Source of the DNA: Adiantum capillus-veneris
Taxonomy: Eukaryota > Streptophyta > Polypodiopsida > Polypodiales > Pteridaceae
Length of the DNA stretch: 64,000 nt
Assembly: GCA_014529385.2 (NCBI GenBank)
Contig: CM043950.1
Location: forward strand, 72,508,435-72,572,434
Reading direction: 5' to 3'
The translations under genes and the position numbers were made by a program. The stretch's first letter is position 1. Every line of letters begins with the position of its first letter. Below are positions 10,656 to 23,099 of this stretch, one piece after another. The notes under the pieces were generated by a model. That model was not told the origin of the DNA, did no database searches, and saw nothing but the letters and a program-made list of their open reading frames with translations.

Positions 10656-12249
10656 TTATTTACTATGTACATGTCTTGAGGTGAGGTGCTATTTATGGCT
10701 AGGTCAATGGCTATTTTGTGTTAGTAGGTTAGTAGTTAGTGCTAGTAATCACTAAAAAGTTAATGATATATTTTTAATGGGTAGAATGAGGTGGATGGTT
10801 TGAAGTAAGGTGGTTGAATTAAGTGATGGAATCCTTGTGATAGTGAAGCTTGAAAAAGTTTTGAACTTACTTGTGTAGGTTCTAAAAAATGACGGCCAAT
10901 CCTCTTCTTCTTTTTCTCTTCTTAGGTCGTTGCCGGAAAGGTTGAACACCATGATGAAAATGCCAATGTTTTTGGATGAGAATTCCCAATTATCAGGGAT
11001 AAATCATGGTTTTACATGTTGAATTGTATGCATATAGAGAAGAGGCAAAATGAATTGTGATTTAGAGGTAATAGAGAGAGGCATAGAGATGTGTATGTAC
11101 ATGTAGAATTCGTATGAGATCTATGGAAGTGAGAGGGGAGGCTACTAGTAAAGAGGGTCAGAGAAACCATGGAAGGTTCAAGCTTGAGTGAGGTATGGTT
11201 TGGAATGAGTGTGTGAGTGTGTGGAAGTGAATGGAAGCGAGAGAAGACCGTGGTGGCTTGTGAGGAAAAGTGGACATAATGGGATCCACCAAAAAAATCA
11301 TATCTCACCAGTGGTAATACTTAAAATTATGAAAATGTTTGAGGCAATTATTGAGCTTGTGCGCTAAAGTTTGTATTTTGATCACTTCCTCAAATTTGGA
11401 GTGGAAGTGGACATCAAAAATCCCACAAAAATGTCTATGGTTTCTTCCTACAAAAGTCTTCAGTGGCCTTTTGTTGAATTTGCATAATTGTCCAAGAGTG
11501 ACCCTCTCCTTGCTTGAGAGCATGACCTAATATATTCTTGAGGGTTTGACAATATGTATGGATTAGGAATATTCATAAATATGATAGGAAAAAACATGTT
11601 AGTATATAACCAATTCATGGAATCTAGAATAATGCCAGTTGTATATAATAAAATGGAAAAAAGAAATATATGGAAGTATAGGGAATGAAATGAGAGGGCC
11701 CTCATTTTTTAATTGATTTATAAATATTTACATGAAATTAAAAAAAATTCATGTAGGAATATGGTAATTTAGTAAAAAGAAATGACTAGATGAAAAGTAT
11801 TTTTTGTGATTTTTTCTTAGAGTGGGTTCATACCAAGATTTGGAGAGACTTGCATGAAATATTATTTGAAGAGTATGCACACTGGTAAGAAAAAATATGG
11901 TAATGTGAGTTTAAGATACTTAGGCAAACAATGCACACCCAGGTAGAAGTATTTGAATAAAATACCAGAATAATTAAAATAAAAAATCCCTATATTTAGA
12001 CCCTATATACAATGAAATATTTACACCCAAATGAAACATGATTTATATAAAATGTATATTTGTTTATTTTTTGGCTCAACCAGCCCAATGACTAGCTTTC
12101 TTGGTTTTTTTAAGAAGATATTGGGAAACTCTTTAACTCACACATGCCTATGTCCAGTGAAAGGGTGAGGATAGCCCCAATGTTTGAGTGATTTTGATAG
12201 GGTGAGATAGCTCACTAGGGAAATTCCAAATAGAAAAAAAAAGGCTATC
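10656..12249. other. Anonymous AT-rich sequence
   Basis: I see no gene, structured repeat or element terminus here. Confidence 0.5.
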
Positions 12250-13058
12250 ACTATCTTTTCATGACACTTTATACACCTTTAAAGAAATTATAGTAAGGAG
12301 GATGAGCCACCCTCACCTTAGTATAGAAACTTGAGCAATGGAATATGGATAGCAATGCTTGCACACTTGGCCCATAGAATCCATACACAATGTAGGTGAT
12401 TAGGTGGTGCCACACCATCACTATGCCAGTCTCTCACGGACAAGGTGAAGGGGAGATAGTGAGAGTGAGAATAGAGGGTGATGTAGAGCAAGAATTAGGG
12501 ATGATAAATTGCAATGCCATTCATTTCATGCTCGAAAGAGAACCAAATTATAAGACTGTGTACACAAATTTCCCATAGTTAATAACCCATTTAGTAAGCT
12601 TTTATGGGTATGATCCCACAACATCAAGTCATATTTCATTAGATAATTAAAGGGGTGAGTTCCCACCATCCCAAACTTCTTAAAGGGTCATGTATAACGA
12701 GTTCCACCTAATGTAGGCCAGTACGATATTCTAGGCCAACAGGTAATATCATTTGATATAGTTTAGAGATAAGTTCCATCAAGTGAATGTTGTCAAGATA
12801 TTCTAGACTAAATGTTAGGTTACACAAAAGTGTATTGGTGTGCTTAAACCAAGTCAAACCAACACCCAAACTCTACGTAAGCCAAAATATTGCAGAATCA
12901 CTAAAGAAGAGCTGCAATGTGCTCATCAATTTCACTTAAATTCTTCCAAAATATAGGCTCAAGGTAGCCCCACATAAGAAAAATCATTAGCTATATCAAA
13001 ATCTTACGTGTAAGTGTGGAGCTGGGTGAAGCAATCATAGATAGATAAAGTCACCAAA

Positions 13059-13076
13059 TGTGTGTGTATGTGTATA

Positions 13077-13117
<41 letters not shown>
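13059..13117. repeat. (TG)n(GA)n microsatellite, copy A
   Basis: It occupies the same position in the duplicated block as 19708-19791. The frame on the opposite strand is a simple-repeat artefact. Confidence 0.9.
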
Positions 13118-13120
<3 letters not shown>

Positions 13121-13311
13121 TAAGGATTGGAGCATTGCCAAAATGTAGGTAGGACAATTAAAAGACCTCAAATCCAAGGGACCATCTCCTACAATAAGGA
13201 AAAAACCCAAAACCCATCAAAACACTTGATTAAACCATGGGACATCGTGTGGGAAGCTAGGAATTGAAAATAGATTGTTTTTGCTTTTAGAATAGGCATG
13301 CGTATTTTGAG

Positions 13312-13983
13312 AACTCATTTTTTGGCACTTATTCACACTTGCTCTAGTGTAATTCTTATACAAAAATCACCTACCAAATCCACACTTAATACCAAAATCA
13401 GGCTAAAACTCACAACATACACACACGAGGCCGGTTTTCTTCAAACACTCACACTAAATACCCATATCAAGTCCAAATTTCTCGCGAGATCTCTACCCAT
13501 TGTCAAATATCACATGCTAATGTTCTTCAACAAAAAATAACACAAATCTAGGAAAACTGAAAAAGGGTAGGAATTTTGGAGATGGCCATCTCTGGAATTT
13601 TTTAAAAAGTGACATCATGGCTATCATACACATCACATATGAATACCCATAGCAAGTTTCATCTAAAATGGACAAGCCCATCACTAGATATCACTAAGTT
13701 AGTTTCTGAGCAAAAAATAGACAAAAAATTGAACATTACTCCTATAATTGAGCACCAAGCTCATCCAAACTTCTTACACATGATCTACATCACAATCACA
13801 ACATATCATGATGAGCAAATCCAATTTCAAGCATATATGCAAATTTTTAAAATAGATGCATCTATTTTAGGATTCTTTATGATTTGAATTCTTGACTTGA
13901 TCCTTCCTTGCATGCGTTAATTGGTTAGATTCCAAGTTTTGGAAGCTCAACAAAATGCAACAACTGATTACCCATGGACTAAG
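13312..13983. other. Insertion present in copy A only
   Basis: Copy B reads straight through TTTTGAGAAATCCCTA, whereas copy A is split at GAGAA / AAGAAATCCCTA, leaving AGAA on both sides. The insert has degenerate internal repetition (ATACCCAT followed by CAAGT, and a later stretch ending CAAAAAATA, seen twice) but no clear terminal repeats. It could be an unclassified element, or ancestral sequence deleted from B. Confidence 0.45.
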
Positions 13984-14039
13984 AAATCCCTACATGGACT
14001 ATATATGGGAGCAATGTCATCTATGAAGGTAGTACCCAA

Positions 14040-14370
14040 GAAGATTTTCCTAAAGACATTGGTGGAGTTGCCACCCTACTACAAATCCACCTATTACCAA
14101 AAGAAGCAATAGATCTTTCCAAGGCCCCTCTAATCAAACCAGTTCCCAAGAAGATCAACCTTATAGAGCTTCCACCTCCCTCGAGGGTAGAACTCTAAAG
14201 AGCATGTAAGGTGCTGGTTTTAATAGAAGAAGATGGAAGGACGATTATTTTTTATCTAAAACGCACACTGGTGGAGAGCAACCTCACCAAGGATATAGTG
14301 GTAGAGGCTCTAAAGATGCTAAGGGATGGAATAGCAATTCTACATGGAGATCTTTCCACCACATAGTTCT
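14040..14370 (+). pseudogene. Unrecognised coding relic, copy A
   Basis: A plus-strand frame reads KPVPKKINLIELPPPSRVEL, an in-frame stop, then VLVLIEEDGRTIIFYLK and DIVVEALKMLRDGIAILHGD. Copy B keeps the same frame (VLVLINEDGMTIIFYLK, DIVVEALKMLSDGITILHGH), so the parent sequence probably encoded protein. I do not recognise the family. Confidence 0.35.
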
Positions 14371-14495
14371 TCTCAAGCCAATCAACATCATTCATTGTTT
14401 TAAAGCAAGAAGTGATGGTATTTCCTAAGGCTATACACATTTCTACTCCATAGGAAAGAAACTCAAAAAAATTAGCTTCCCTACCCATGGGATAA

Positions 14496-14736
14496 TCTCG
14501 GGGGGTTCACTATATGTAAACCATCTATACAACGTGCGTTCAAAGGGTATTTAAAAAACCCCTTATCTGTGAATCTTGAACTAATAAAACAACCCCTATG
14601 AACGTACGGGTTTTTTTCCAAAGTATAATAAAAAAACCCCTTATTTAAATATATTTACCCAAAATTTTTGAATTAAAAAACCCCTCCTATTGAACTCTCA
14701 TAGTATACTTGCATACATAGAGGTCGACCCCCTGAG
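14496..14736. mobile_element. MITE-like insertion, about 241 bp, copy A only
   Basis: GGGATAA flanks both sides (14489-14495 and 14737-14743) as a target-site duplication. The ends are imperfect inverted repeats: CTCGGGGGGTTCACTATATG on the left, and CTCAGGGGGTCGACC then CTATG reading inward from the right. Copy B has an uninterrupted site (GCCATAAC). It has no coding capacity and contains several AAAAAACCCCTT-like stretches. Confidence 0.6.
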
Positions 14737-15455
14737 GGGATAACATCTACATTTACATAGTTCTTTAGGAAATTAGACAATCTCCAAGTGAACCACATGC
14801 AATATGCTCACACAACACTCACCAAGTTGAGGAGCGTGCAACAATTTTATATTTGGGGTCCCCTCAGGTTTCCAAGTGGAGAATATACCTCCTATACCTG
14901 CTCAAAATAAGTTTCTATTAAACTGTCTACATCTTAAGCCTGCTCAAAATAAGTGGCTAATCGGCTGAGTGGGAGATGAATGTCCCATCACCACCTCCAA
15001 GGGCCACACAAAAATCGACAAGGTTGCAAAGTATATTAGTTTGAGTGAGAGAGCTTGAAAAAGAGGCCATAGTGGCCGCATCCACCCATCAAGGCAAAGA
15101 AGAGGATGAATATTCAGAAGAAGACATTTTGCTTGCAGGGATTAAGAGGGCTAACATTAAAAATTTAACTTGCAGGTCTTACTACAATGTATTTGGCACC
15201 AGCAAATTTTGGAAACAACATTTGATTCCAGTGGCATACACTTTCCTTCAAGCAATAACACATTCCTTGATTGCTAAATGACTCTTGTGATGAAAATGTC
15301 ACTTATAAGATTAAAAGCATCAACTATGCTAGAACCCATAGCAAGGTCACTGCTAAAGAAGGGATTTCGAAGATGTGTGTCCACCCTCTTGCAGATTGCA
15401 TCCATGAAATCTGTGATTTTAAAAAATCCCTAGAACAGGTGTGAAAGGGATTCAT

Positions 15456-16483
15456 TCAAGTGATTGAATTTGAAATAGGTACCATCGGCAAGAACTTTAA
15501 CTTTGTCTTTGTCTCCACTCCAAGTGATGCCAAACATAGCTCTCTAGAGAAAGATTTTGTCCCTTTATTCACATTTGGACCTCCAAATGTTCCCAAGAGC
15601 TTGACCCCATTTGCTTGCAACCCACTTTTTGGACCAAACCCTATTGCGGTGATCAATCCAGTCCTTTGCAAAGTATAGCTTTTTTAGTAGATAATCTTAG
15701 TCTTGGGCAAGTAAAAGAGTCTCTCTCCATGCCACTTCCAATCTTTTCAATCAATTGGCTTGGAATAAGGAGGAAGGGTTAGGATTGATACCTTTTCTAG
15801 TGGACTCCCGACGAGAACTTCCTCCTGGAGTGAGAGGTGAAAACAAACCTTTAGATGAGCCAAGGTTTGTGAGACCCCTTTTTTATCATTCCACAGAGCA
15901 TTCAATGTGTCAAGTCCCTTGTTGTTTAGGTTCCTAGTAGTTTCAAGACAATGGTTATAAACAATCAAATCCTTCACAATGGGGACCCCTAGAGACCAAC
16001 CCCTGGCCATCCCTTTCTAGTATCTAATCTCCTCTTTCCACTTGAGTGCCATGACTGCTTTACAACATTTTTCAATAAAATTTCTGGTAAAACCACGTAC
16101 TTGGGCCTTCACACAGAAGGGGGGAAGAATTCTGTTATGTAGGCTGAGAATGGACCATAAACTAGCTTTAGAGTTTGTGCAGGCTTCCATTATCGTTTCC
16201 CTTGCCATGATAGCCCAAATCTCATAAGAGTTTGCGAGGGGACTTTAGCACATAATGCTAGGTCATGAGTAACGGGGTCAAGAATACCAGTTCCACCATG
16301 AGCCTTAGGTCTAGCGGCCAACTCCCATTTACCCCATTGCTGTGTGAAGGTTGCATACTGGATGAAGAAGATATTAATTATTTTAGCTCTATAGTGGAAA
16401 TATTTAAATGTGGGTAGGCACCCTCCTCCACCCACCCCGAGATGACACCCTTGGTAATTTGATGCCCTAACTACTTTACCCAC
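15456..16483 (-). pseudogene. LINE (L1-like) reverse transcriptase C-terminal fragment, copy A
   Basis: On the minus strand, 16340-16190 reads GKWELAARPKAHGGTGILDP then THDLALCAK. This is the conserved segment after the RT core, before the zinc-binding region, in plant L1-type LINEs. Further pieces continue to about 15456 (LWSILSLHNRILPPF, LNALWNDKKG, GPKSGLQANGVKLLG) in shifting frames. It is 5'-truncated and frameshifted. The RT catalytic core and endonuclease are not present. Confidence 0.65.
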
Positions 16484-16500
16484 GTATACTTGCTAAAAAT

Positions 16501-18900
16501 AATGGAGGCTCTCTTAGTATTGTAAATGGAGACCAATGTGAAGTCAAAGAAATTTGGTAAATTCGAATTCTTAGATGACAGTTTATACATTTGAGGCTCT
16601 ATGTCCTTACTAGGTTAGAATTTAGGTTCAATAGTACCCATTATGTTTCAAGGAAAATAATTTTTTATTTAATTAGATTAAGTTTTGATAAGAAAGCCAT
16701 CACCCGTTTTGATCCTAGTGTTTTACCCCATCTTTTGACAAATTATAGTATAAAAATTTATTTAGTTAGACCATTTCCAGTTTATGATGTTTCATGTCTA
16801 CACAGAAATGGAATCTCTAGACATGTGGCACAATCATAATATTTTAACTCATTAGTGCTAGCAAGGTGGTTTGTAATCTTAGTACTCAATAACTATAAAA
16901 GTCAACATTTGTTCACTCTACCATAATGGTATCTCAAATCATATCAGCAGTTCGAGTATCCTAAAGATATCCCCATTTTATGAACTGGTACAGAATACGA
17001 GTAACCTAAAGATTTTGGCAAGCAGATGATAAGGTTTAGGTAAACCAAAACCATATCCAATTCACAACTAAAATATATTGACCAACCATCCCCAGTCTTA
17101 TCCTCAAAGAGGTAAGAGTATCCAGAAAGTATAGTAAAGATCAAAACCATATCTTGTTTTGAGAACCATGTCATAATAATGCAAATAGATTATCACAGTC
17201 GCTAAACCCTAAGTGAAAGTCTAGCATTATTAATCATATAAATGGATTTTATCATGGATGATTAACAAAAATATTTCCCATGGTTTTATAAACCTAAATG
17301 CATAAACAAAGTACATTATATCAATAGACTACGCCCAAGTACTGCCAGCTCATCACAATATAGCTCTATTAGGATCATAGAATCAAAAGTAAAGGATCAA
17401 AATTCCTATAAACTTTAGATCAATGAGAGCATAAGGATCAATTAATATTTTTAGTCAACATGAGCTAGAACTAAAATTAGTTTTATTATCTAGGAGCAGG
17501 AGTTTGAGGCTATCAGATCAATCAACATAACAAGAAAAATAAAATCAGATTATAATTATAGTGCAAAAAACATAATCACTATTTATAGTGAAATAGTCAA
17601 GCCCTGATTTTTTCCAATCCATTAGAAGTAGTAACCATCAAAGACATGCTCAATAAATGCAGTCAATTACAAAATCAACGACTTAAATATTATAGTAAAA
17701 TCTAAACAAATATATCTTATTCCCATCAGATGAGCACACTTCAATACCCACAAAGTAAGTGATCTCAATTTATGCAATCTAGAAACAACAATACCAACAT
17801 TAGTTCAATTTATTTCAAACCCCTAATACTCCTTCTAGATTCCTACAGTGAACCCAATCCAAGGTAGGCTTTGAAATAGATGCCGTTACCAAGGTATGCA
17901 ACACATGTAGGCTAGGTAAGTTAGATACCAGGTAAAACAGATTAAGATAGAAATTACTCAACATATTTTGAGAGAAAAATCTATCAAAAAATGTTCATTA
18001 TTTAGAACTACTCAGAAGAGGCATATCAAATCAGGAACTACCCAAAGCACCCCTTGGGATCCAAGAAGACCCAAACTATACCTTTATAGACCTATTTTCA
18101 AAAGGTAGAAAATCTCACCTAAATTCTAGAGGGATCTATGGGAAGGATCCAACATTGCTCAATCAATCCCAAAAAGAATCGTTGAACACCAACTTTAATG
18201 AAGTATATGCAATACTAAAAGATAGCTGAGACTTATACCCTATTGAAAACAACATTAAGTGGATAGTGAAAGGATCAAGTTTAAGTTTCATCCCAGCAAC
18301 CATAAGTAACATCGGCTAAGAAAAAATATGAAAAAATTATTTAGGCATGCCAAACCAAGCAATCTCAGAAACAATCATGTCATGATTTTCAAGGACGCAA
18401 ACTTATCCCTAGGTAATTTAAGTGCTACCATTTCATTATGAAATAGTGGCTATACAAGTTTTCCCTAATTATGCACAATATTTGATCAAATAGTGCAGGA
18501 GCAAGCAATCTGTGAGAAACAATCATTTAATCAGAGCCAATGAACAGGAGCTAACACTTTTCTTAATAAATCTCATGGAAGAGTTTGAAAAAAAACATGG
18601 TTTAACATAAAATGTTTTGATGACAACCTGCTTATACCAAGTAGAGTAATGTATTTTTTCAAAAGTTAATTTGCATTATAAAACAAATGCCATATTTCAA
18701 AACCTTTTATTTATTGAAAAGTAATTAGTTATAGTAGAGTGCAGACAATTACTCAAAAGTTATAGCACCAACCTGAGAAGAATAGCCTTGCTCAGTTATC
18801 ACCGAGGTGTAATGTTTAAGTGAAGTACGTAGTGCACATCCACAATCCGCCAAAAATTTGAGGCGTAACATAAAAGTCGGCAAGAAGACATAGTGCTCGC
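16501..18900. other. Anonymous AT-rich spacer between copies A and B
   Basis: No motif-bearing ORF, terminal repeat or RNA gene is visible in this 2.4-kb stretch. Confidence 0.5.
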
Positions 18901-19704
18901 TCTATCTTTGCATGACACTTTACATACCTTGAAAGAAATTCTAATGAGGATGAGCCACCCTCACCTTAATATAGAAATTTTAGCAGTTGAATATGGATAA
19001 CAATGCTTGCACACTCGGCCCATAGAATCCACACATAATCTACGTGATTAGGTGGTGCAACACCATCACTACGCCAATCTGTAACTATGGCCAAGGTGAA
19101 GGGGACATAGAGAGAGTGAGAATAGAGGATGATGCAGAGAAAGAATTAGGGATGATAAACTACAATGCCATTCATTTTACACTCGAGAAGAGAACCTGAT
19201 TTTAAGAGTGTGTACACAAATGCCCCATAGCTAAAAACCCATTGAGTAACATTTATGGGTATGATCCCACAACATCAAGTCATATTTCATTAGGTAATTA
19301 AAGGGGTGAGTTCGCACAATCCCAAACTTCTCAAAGGGTCATGCAGAACCAGTTCCAGCTAATGTAGACAAGTACAATATTCTAGGCCAACTGGCAATGT
19401 CGTCTACTATAGTTTAGAGATAAGTTCCATCAGCTGCATGTAGGCAATATATTCTAGGCTAAAAGTTAGGTTACACAAAAGAGTACTTGTGTGATTAAAC
19501 CAATTCAAGCGAACAACCACACTCTAATTAAGCCAAACTATTGCAAGAGCCTAAAGAAGATCTACAATATACTCATCAATTTCACTTAAACTCTTCCAAG
19601 ATATAGGCTCAAGATAGCCCCCCATAAGAAAAAACACTAGCTATATCAATAGCTCAGGTGTAAGCGTGTAGCTTAGTGAATCGATCATAGCTAGATAAAG
19701 TGAC

Positions 19705-19707
<3 letters not shown>

Positions 19708-19742
<35 letters not shown>

Positions 19743-19791
19743 TGTGTGAGAGAGAGAGAGAGAGAAAGAGAGAGAGATAGAGAGAGAGAGA
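19708..19791. repeat. (TG)n(GA)n microsatellite, copy B
   Basis: Same site as 13059-13117 in copy A, but longer. Confidence 0.95.
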
Positions 19792-20342
19792 CTTTTGGTG
19801 GACACTTTCCACACTCTTTTATGTACAACGTGGCACCTCTTACTGACTCTAGACATCAGGAGTGAGTTCCTAACCTTAACTAGAAGTATTTTAAAGCTGG
19901 GTTGGGGCACCGGGATAGCAAACTGGGCCTAGGCAACATAGGGCACAATGGAAAAGTCTCGGTAGTAAAACTCACTCACTAGTTAGACTACTTAACCAAA
20001 CCATGTCAAATATGAACCATATTATGCACATAATACATAGAACTTAAAACTAGGCTTACAATCCAAAAAATACCAATTTTCTTAATCTAGCCAAAGTAGG
20101 CACGCAGATGACCTATTGGGGGAGCAATCATGCCAACCATGTTAGGGATGACCTTTAGGATATATATTCAATGATTTTGGAACCAATTGGAGCTCCAACC
20201 AATGAGATTCGACCACTTTATCTCTATTAGACTAGAATGCATCGTTTTGTGATAGAGGGAAAAATACTCATTGGTTGATCACCAAACTTCATAGGGTGCA
20301 TAACCTATGCATGATTAACCTATCCCCAACTCTATTAGCTCA
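19792..20342. other. Insertion present in copy B only
   Basis: Copy A passes directly from the GA run into AAATTAAGGATTGGAG. Copy B has about 550 extra bases before CAAATTAAGGATAAGAG. No terminal repeats or coding are seen. Confidence 0.45.
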
Positions 20343-20599
20343 AATTAAGGATAAGAGTATTGACAAAATGTAGGTAGACCAAGTAAAATACCTCAAAACC
20401 AAGGTACCATCTCCTACAATAAGAGAAAACCCATACCCCATCAAAACATTTGATCAGACGATGGGACATTGTGTGGGAAGCTAGGAGTTAAAAATAGATC
20501 ATTTTTGCCTTTAAAATAGGAGTGCGTATTTTGAGAAATCCCTATTTGGACTATATATGGGAGCAATGTCATCAATGAAGGTAGCACCCAAGAAGATGT

Positions 20600-20940
20600 C
20601 CCTAAATGAGACATTGGTGGAGTTGCCACCCTACTACAAATCCACTTATTACCAAAAGAAGCAATAGATCTTTCGAAGGCCCCTCTAATCAAACGAGTTC
20701 CCAAGAAGATCAACCTTATGAAATTTATAGAGCTTCCACCACCCCCTAGGGTAGAACTCTAAAGAGCATATAAGGTGCTGGTTTTAATAAACGAAGATGG
20801 CATGACAATTATTTTTTATCTAAAAGGCACGTTGGTGGAGGTCAACCTCCCCAAGGATATAGTGGTAGAGGCTCTAAAGATGCTAAGTGATGGAATAACA
20901 ATTCTACATGGACACCCTTCCACCACATAGTTATTCTCAA
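20600..20940 (+). pseudogene. Unrecognised coding relic, copy B
   Basis: Counterpart of 14040-14370, with the same plus-strand frame and mostly conservative amino-acid differences. A downstream frame (20974-21231) reads DHMKHVQIILTELKEHGTIL, faintly like the helix after the catalytic site of a Ty3 reverse transcriptase. That is too weak to call. Confidence 0.3.
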
Positions 20941-21699
20941 GCCAATCAACATTTCATTGTTTTAAAGCAATAAGTGATGGATTCCCTAAGGTTATACATA
21001 TTTTCACTGCATAGCAAAGAAACCCACAAAATTCACCTACCCTATTCATGCCATAACTTCTACATCCACATAGGTCTACATGAAATTCGACAATCTCAAA
21101 GTGACCACATGAAACATGTTCAAATAATACTCACTGAACTGAAGGAGCATGGAACAATTTTATATTTCAGATTCCCTCAAGTTTCCAAGTGCAACATCTA
21201 CCTCCTGCGTTTGCTCAAAATAAGTGGCTAATGAACTAAGTGGAAGATGAGGTCCCATCACCACCTCTAAGGGCCACACAAAAATCTTCAAAATTGCAAA
21301 GAATATTAGTTTGAGTGACAGATCTTGGAAAAGACGTCATAGTGGTCACATTTACCCATCAAGGAAAATAAGAGGATAAATATCTAGAAGAAGATATTGT
21401 TGCTAGCAGGGATTCAGAGGGCTAACATAAAAAATTTAGCTTGCAGGTCTTACTAGAGTGTATTCGGCACTAGCACATTTCTAGAACAACATTTGAGTCT
21501 AGTGGCTTATACTTTACTTGAAACAATAACACATCTTGGACTACCAAATGACTCTTAAAACTATGACTCTTGCAACAAAAATGACATTTATAAGATCTAA
21601 ATAATCAATGGTCCTAAACCTCTTGGCATGATCATGTATAAATAAGGAAATTTACAGATGTGTGTGCACCCTCTTGCAGATCTGCACCCATGAGCATCC

Positions 21700-22746
21700 C
21701 TAGAACAAGTGTGAAAGGGATTCATTCCAGTGCTGCATCTGACATAGGTACCATCGGCAAGACCCCTTTCTTTACATTTGGCCCTCCAAATGTTCCAAAG
21801 AACTTGACCCCATTTGCTTGCAACCCACTTTTTGGATCAAACCCTCTTGAGATGATCAATCCACTCCTTCCCAAAGCATATATTTTTGTAGATAAACTTC
21901 ATTTTGTGCGATCTAAATTGTCTCTCTCCATGCCACTACCTTCCAATCAAGCGGCTTGGAGTAAGGAGGAAGGGTTAGGACTGATACCTTTTCTAGTAGC
22001 TTCCTGATGAGAACTTCCTCCAGGAGTGAGAGGTGAAAACAAATCTTTAAATGAGCCAAGGTTTGGGAGTCCCCTTTTTTATCATTCCACAGATCATCCA
22101 AGGTGTCAAGGCCTTTTTTTTAAGGTTCCTAGTAGTTTCAAGCCAATGGTTATCAAGGCTCAAATCCTCCACAATGGGGACCCACGAAGACCAGTGTGGG
22201 CGCCGCTTTCCACTATCTAATCTCCTCTTTCCACTTGAGTTTCATGATTGCTTTACAACATTTTTCAATAAAATTTCCTATAAAACCACCTACTTGGGCC
22301 TTCACACCAGAGGAGGGAAGAATTTTGTTATTTAGGATGAAATTGGACCATTAGCCACCGTTAGATTTTTTGCAGGCTTCCATTACCATTTCCCTTGACA
22401 TGGTAGGCCAAATCTCATAAGAGTTGGCGAGGTAGCACATAACGCTAGGTCGTGAGTAACAGGGTCAAGAATAACCAGTCCACCCTGAGCCTTTGGTCTG
22501 GCAATCACCTCCCATTTACCAATTGCTAGGGTCTACCAACAGTGAGCTTATTTCTCTATCAAATTTTTTTAAATGGATTCCAATGTTTTTGGGATAACTG
22601 TAGGAGCGGCAATGTGAAGTTTATATACGAGATGAAGAAGATAATATTTATTGTAACTCTATGGTGGACAAATTTTAATTCGGGTAGGCACCCTCCTCCA
22701 CCCACGCTGAGACAACACCCTTGGCAATTGGATGCCCTAACCTCTT
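21700..22746 (-). pseudogene. LINE (L1-like) reverse transcriptase C-terminal fragment, copy B
   Basis: Minus-strand counterpart of 16483-15456, recognisable by GSKSGLQANGVKFFG near 21840 and LDDLWNDKKG near 22100. The frame is broken repeatedly. Its upstream end is interrupted by the Copia insertion at 22747. Confidence 0.6.
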
Positions 22747-22958
22747 TGATGGGGCGCTAATGTGGAGTGCGCAAGAGATGGAAGCATGCAAGAGAGGGGA
22801 TAAGAGAATTGGGGAAGGGGATGAAGCACAGTCTGTTTGGGTTAGTCGAGAGAAAACTGAGAGAGTAAGTCAACTCTCTCACTTTATCTCCATATATTGA
22901 TTAGGGAAAAGAAAGTGAAGGTTGGTTTTTCACGGTGGAATACATCTCAACAACCACC
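22747..22958 (-). repeat. Copia 3' LTR
   Basis: It shares GAAGGGGATGAAGCACA, CTGTTTGGGTTAG and ATTAGGGAAAAGAAAGTG with the 5' LTR at 60484-60660, with indels and many substitutions, so the pair is old. On the element strand it starts near GTTGTTGAGATG and ends near CCCCATCA. Exact ends are uncertain by a few bases. Confidence 0.7.
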
Positions 22959-23047
22959 CACTTGAAGGTCATGCTAGATGTGGCAAACCACCCTTACACT
23001 TTCTTTTCCCTAATCAATATAGGGGGATAAAGTGAGAGATTTACTTA
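22869..23047. repeat. Inverted repeat spanning Copia LTR and adjoining 3' region
   Basis: CTCTCTCACTTTATC, TTGATTAGGGAAAA and GAAAGTG (22874-22918) recur in inverted order as CACTTTCTTTTCCCTAATCAA and GATAAAGTGAGAGA (22999-23043). The right arm is absent from the 5' LTR side, so it is a local inverted duplication of LTR sequence. Confidence 0.75.
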
Positions 23048-23099
23048 CTCTCTCACTCTCCTCTCCACTAAAAAAAGTTGATGAAGCATCTCCTAGGAT

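Larger units (their letters stand above)
12250..16500 (+). repeat. Diverged direct duplication, copy A
   Basis: This block is colinear with 18901-22741. Shared anchors in order are GATGAGCCACCCTCACC, a TG/GA microsatellite, TCCTACAATAAG, GACTATATATGGGAGCAATG, CAAATGTTCC and GGTAGGCACCCTCCTCC. Copy A has a 0.67-kb insertion (13312-13983) and a MITE-like insertion (14496-14736) that B lacks, and lacks B's 0.55-kb insertion. It could be two copies of one transposable element with a LINE 3' end rather than a chromosomal duplication. Confidence 0.8.
18901..22741 (+). repeat. Diverged direct duplication, copy B
   Basis: Colinear with copy A (12250-16500) and in the same orientation. It is cut at its right end by the Copia element at 22747. 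It lacks the A-specific insertions and has its own insert at 19792-20342 plus a smaller extra stretch in the LINE part near 22530-22620. Confidence 0.8.

Noticed and set aside
19641-19910. Minus-strand ORF rich in Ser-Leu and Thr-His
   Set aside because: It is the translation of a TG/GA microsatellite. The frames at 10487-10684 and 13004-13210 are rejected for the same reason.
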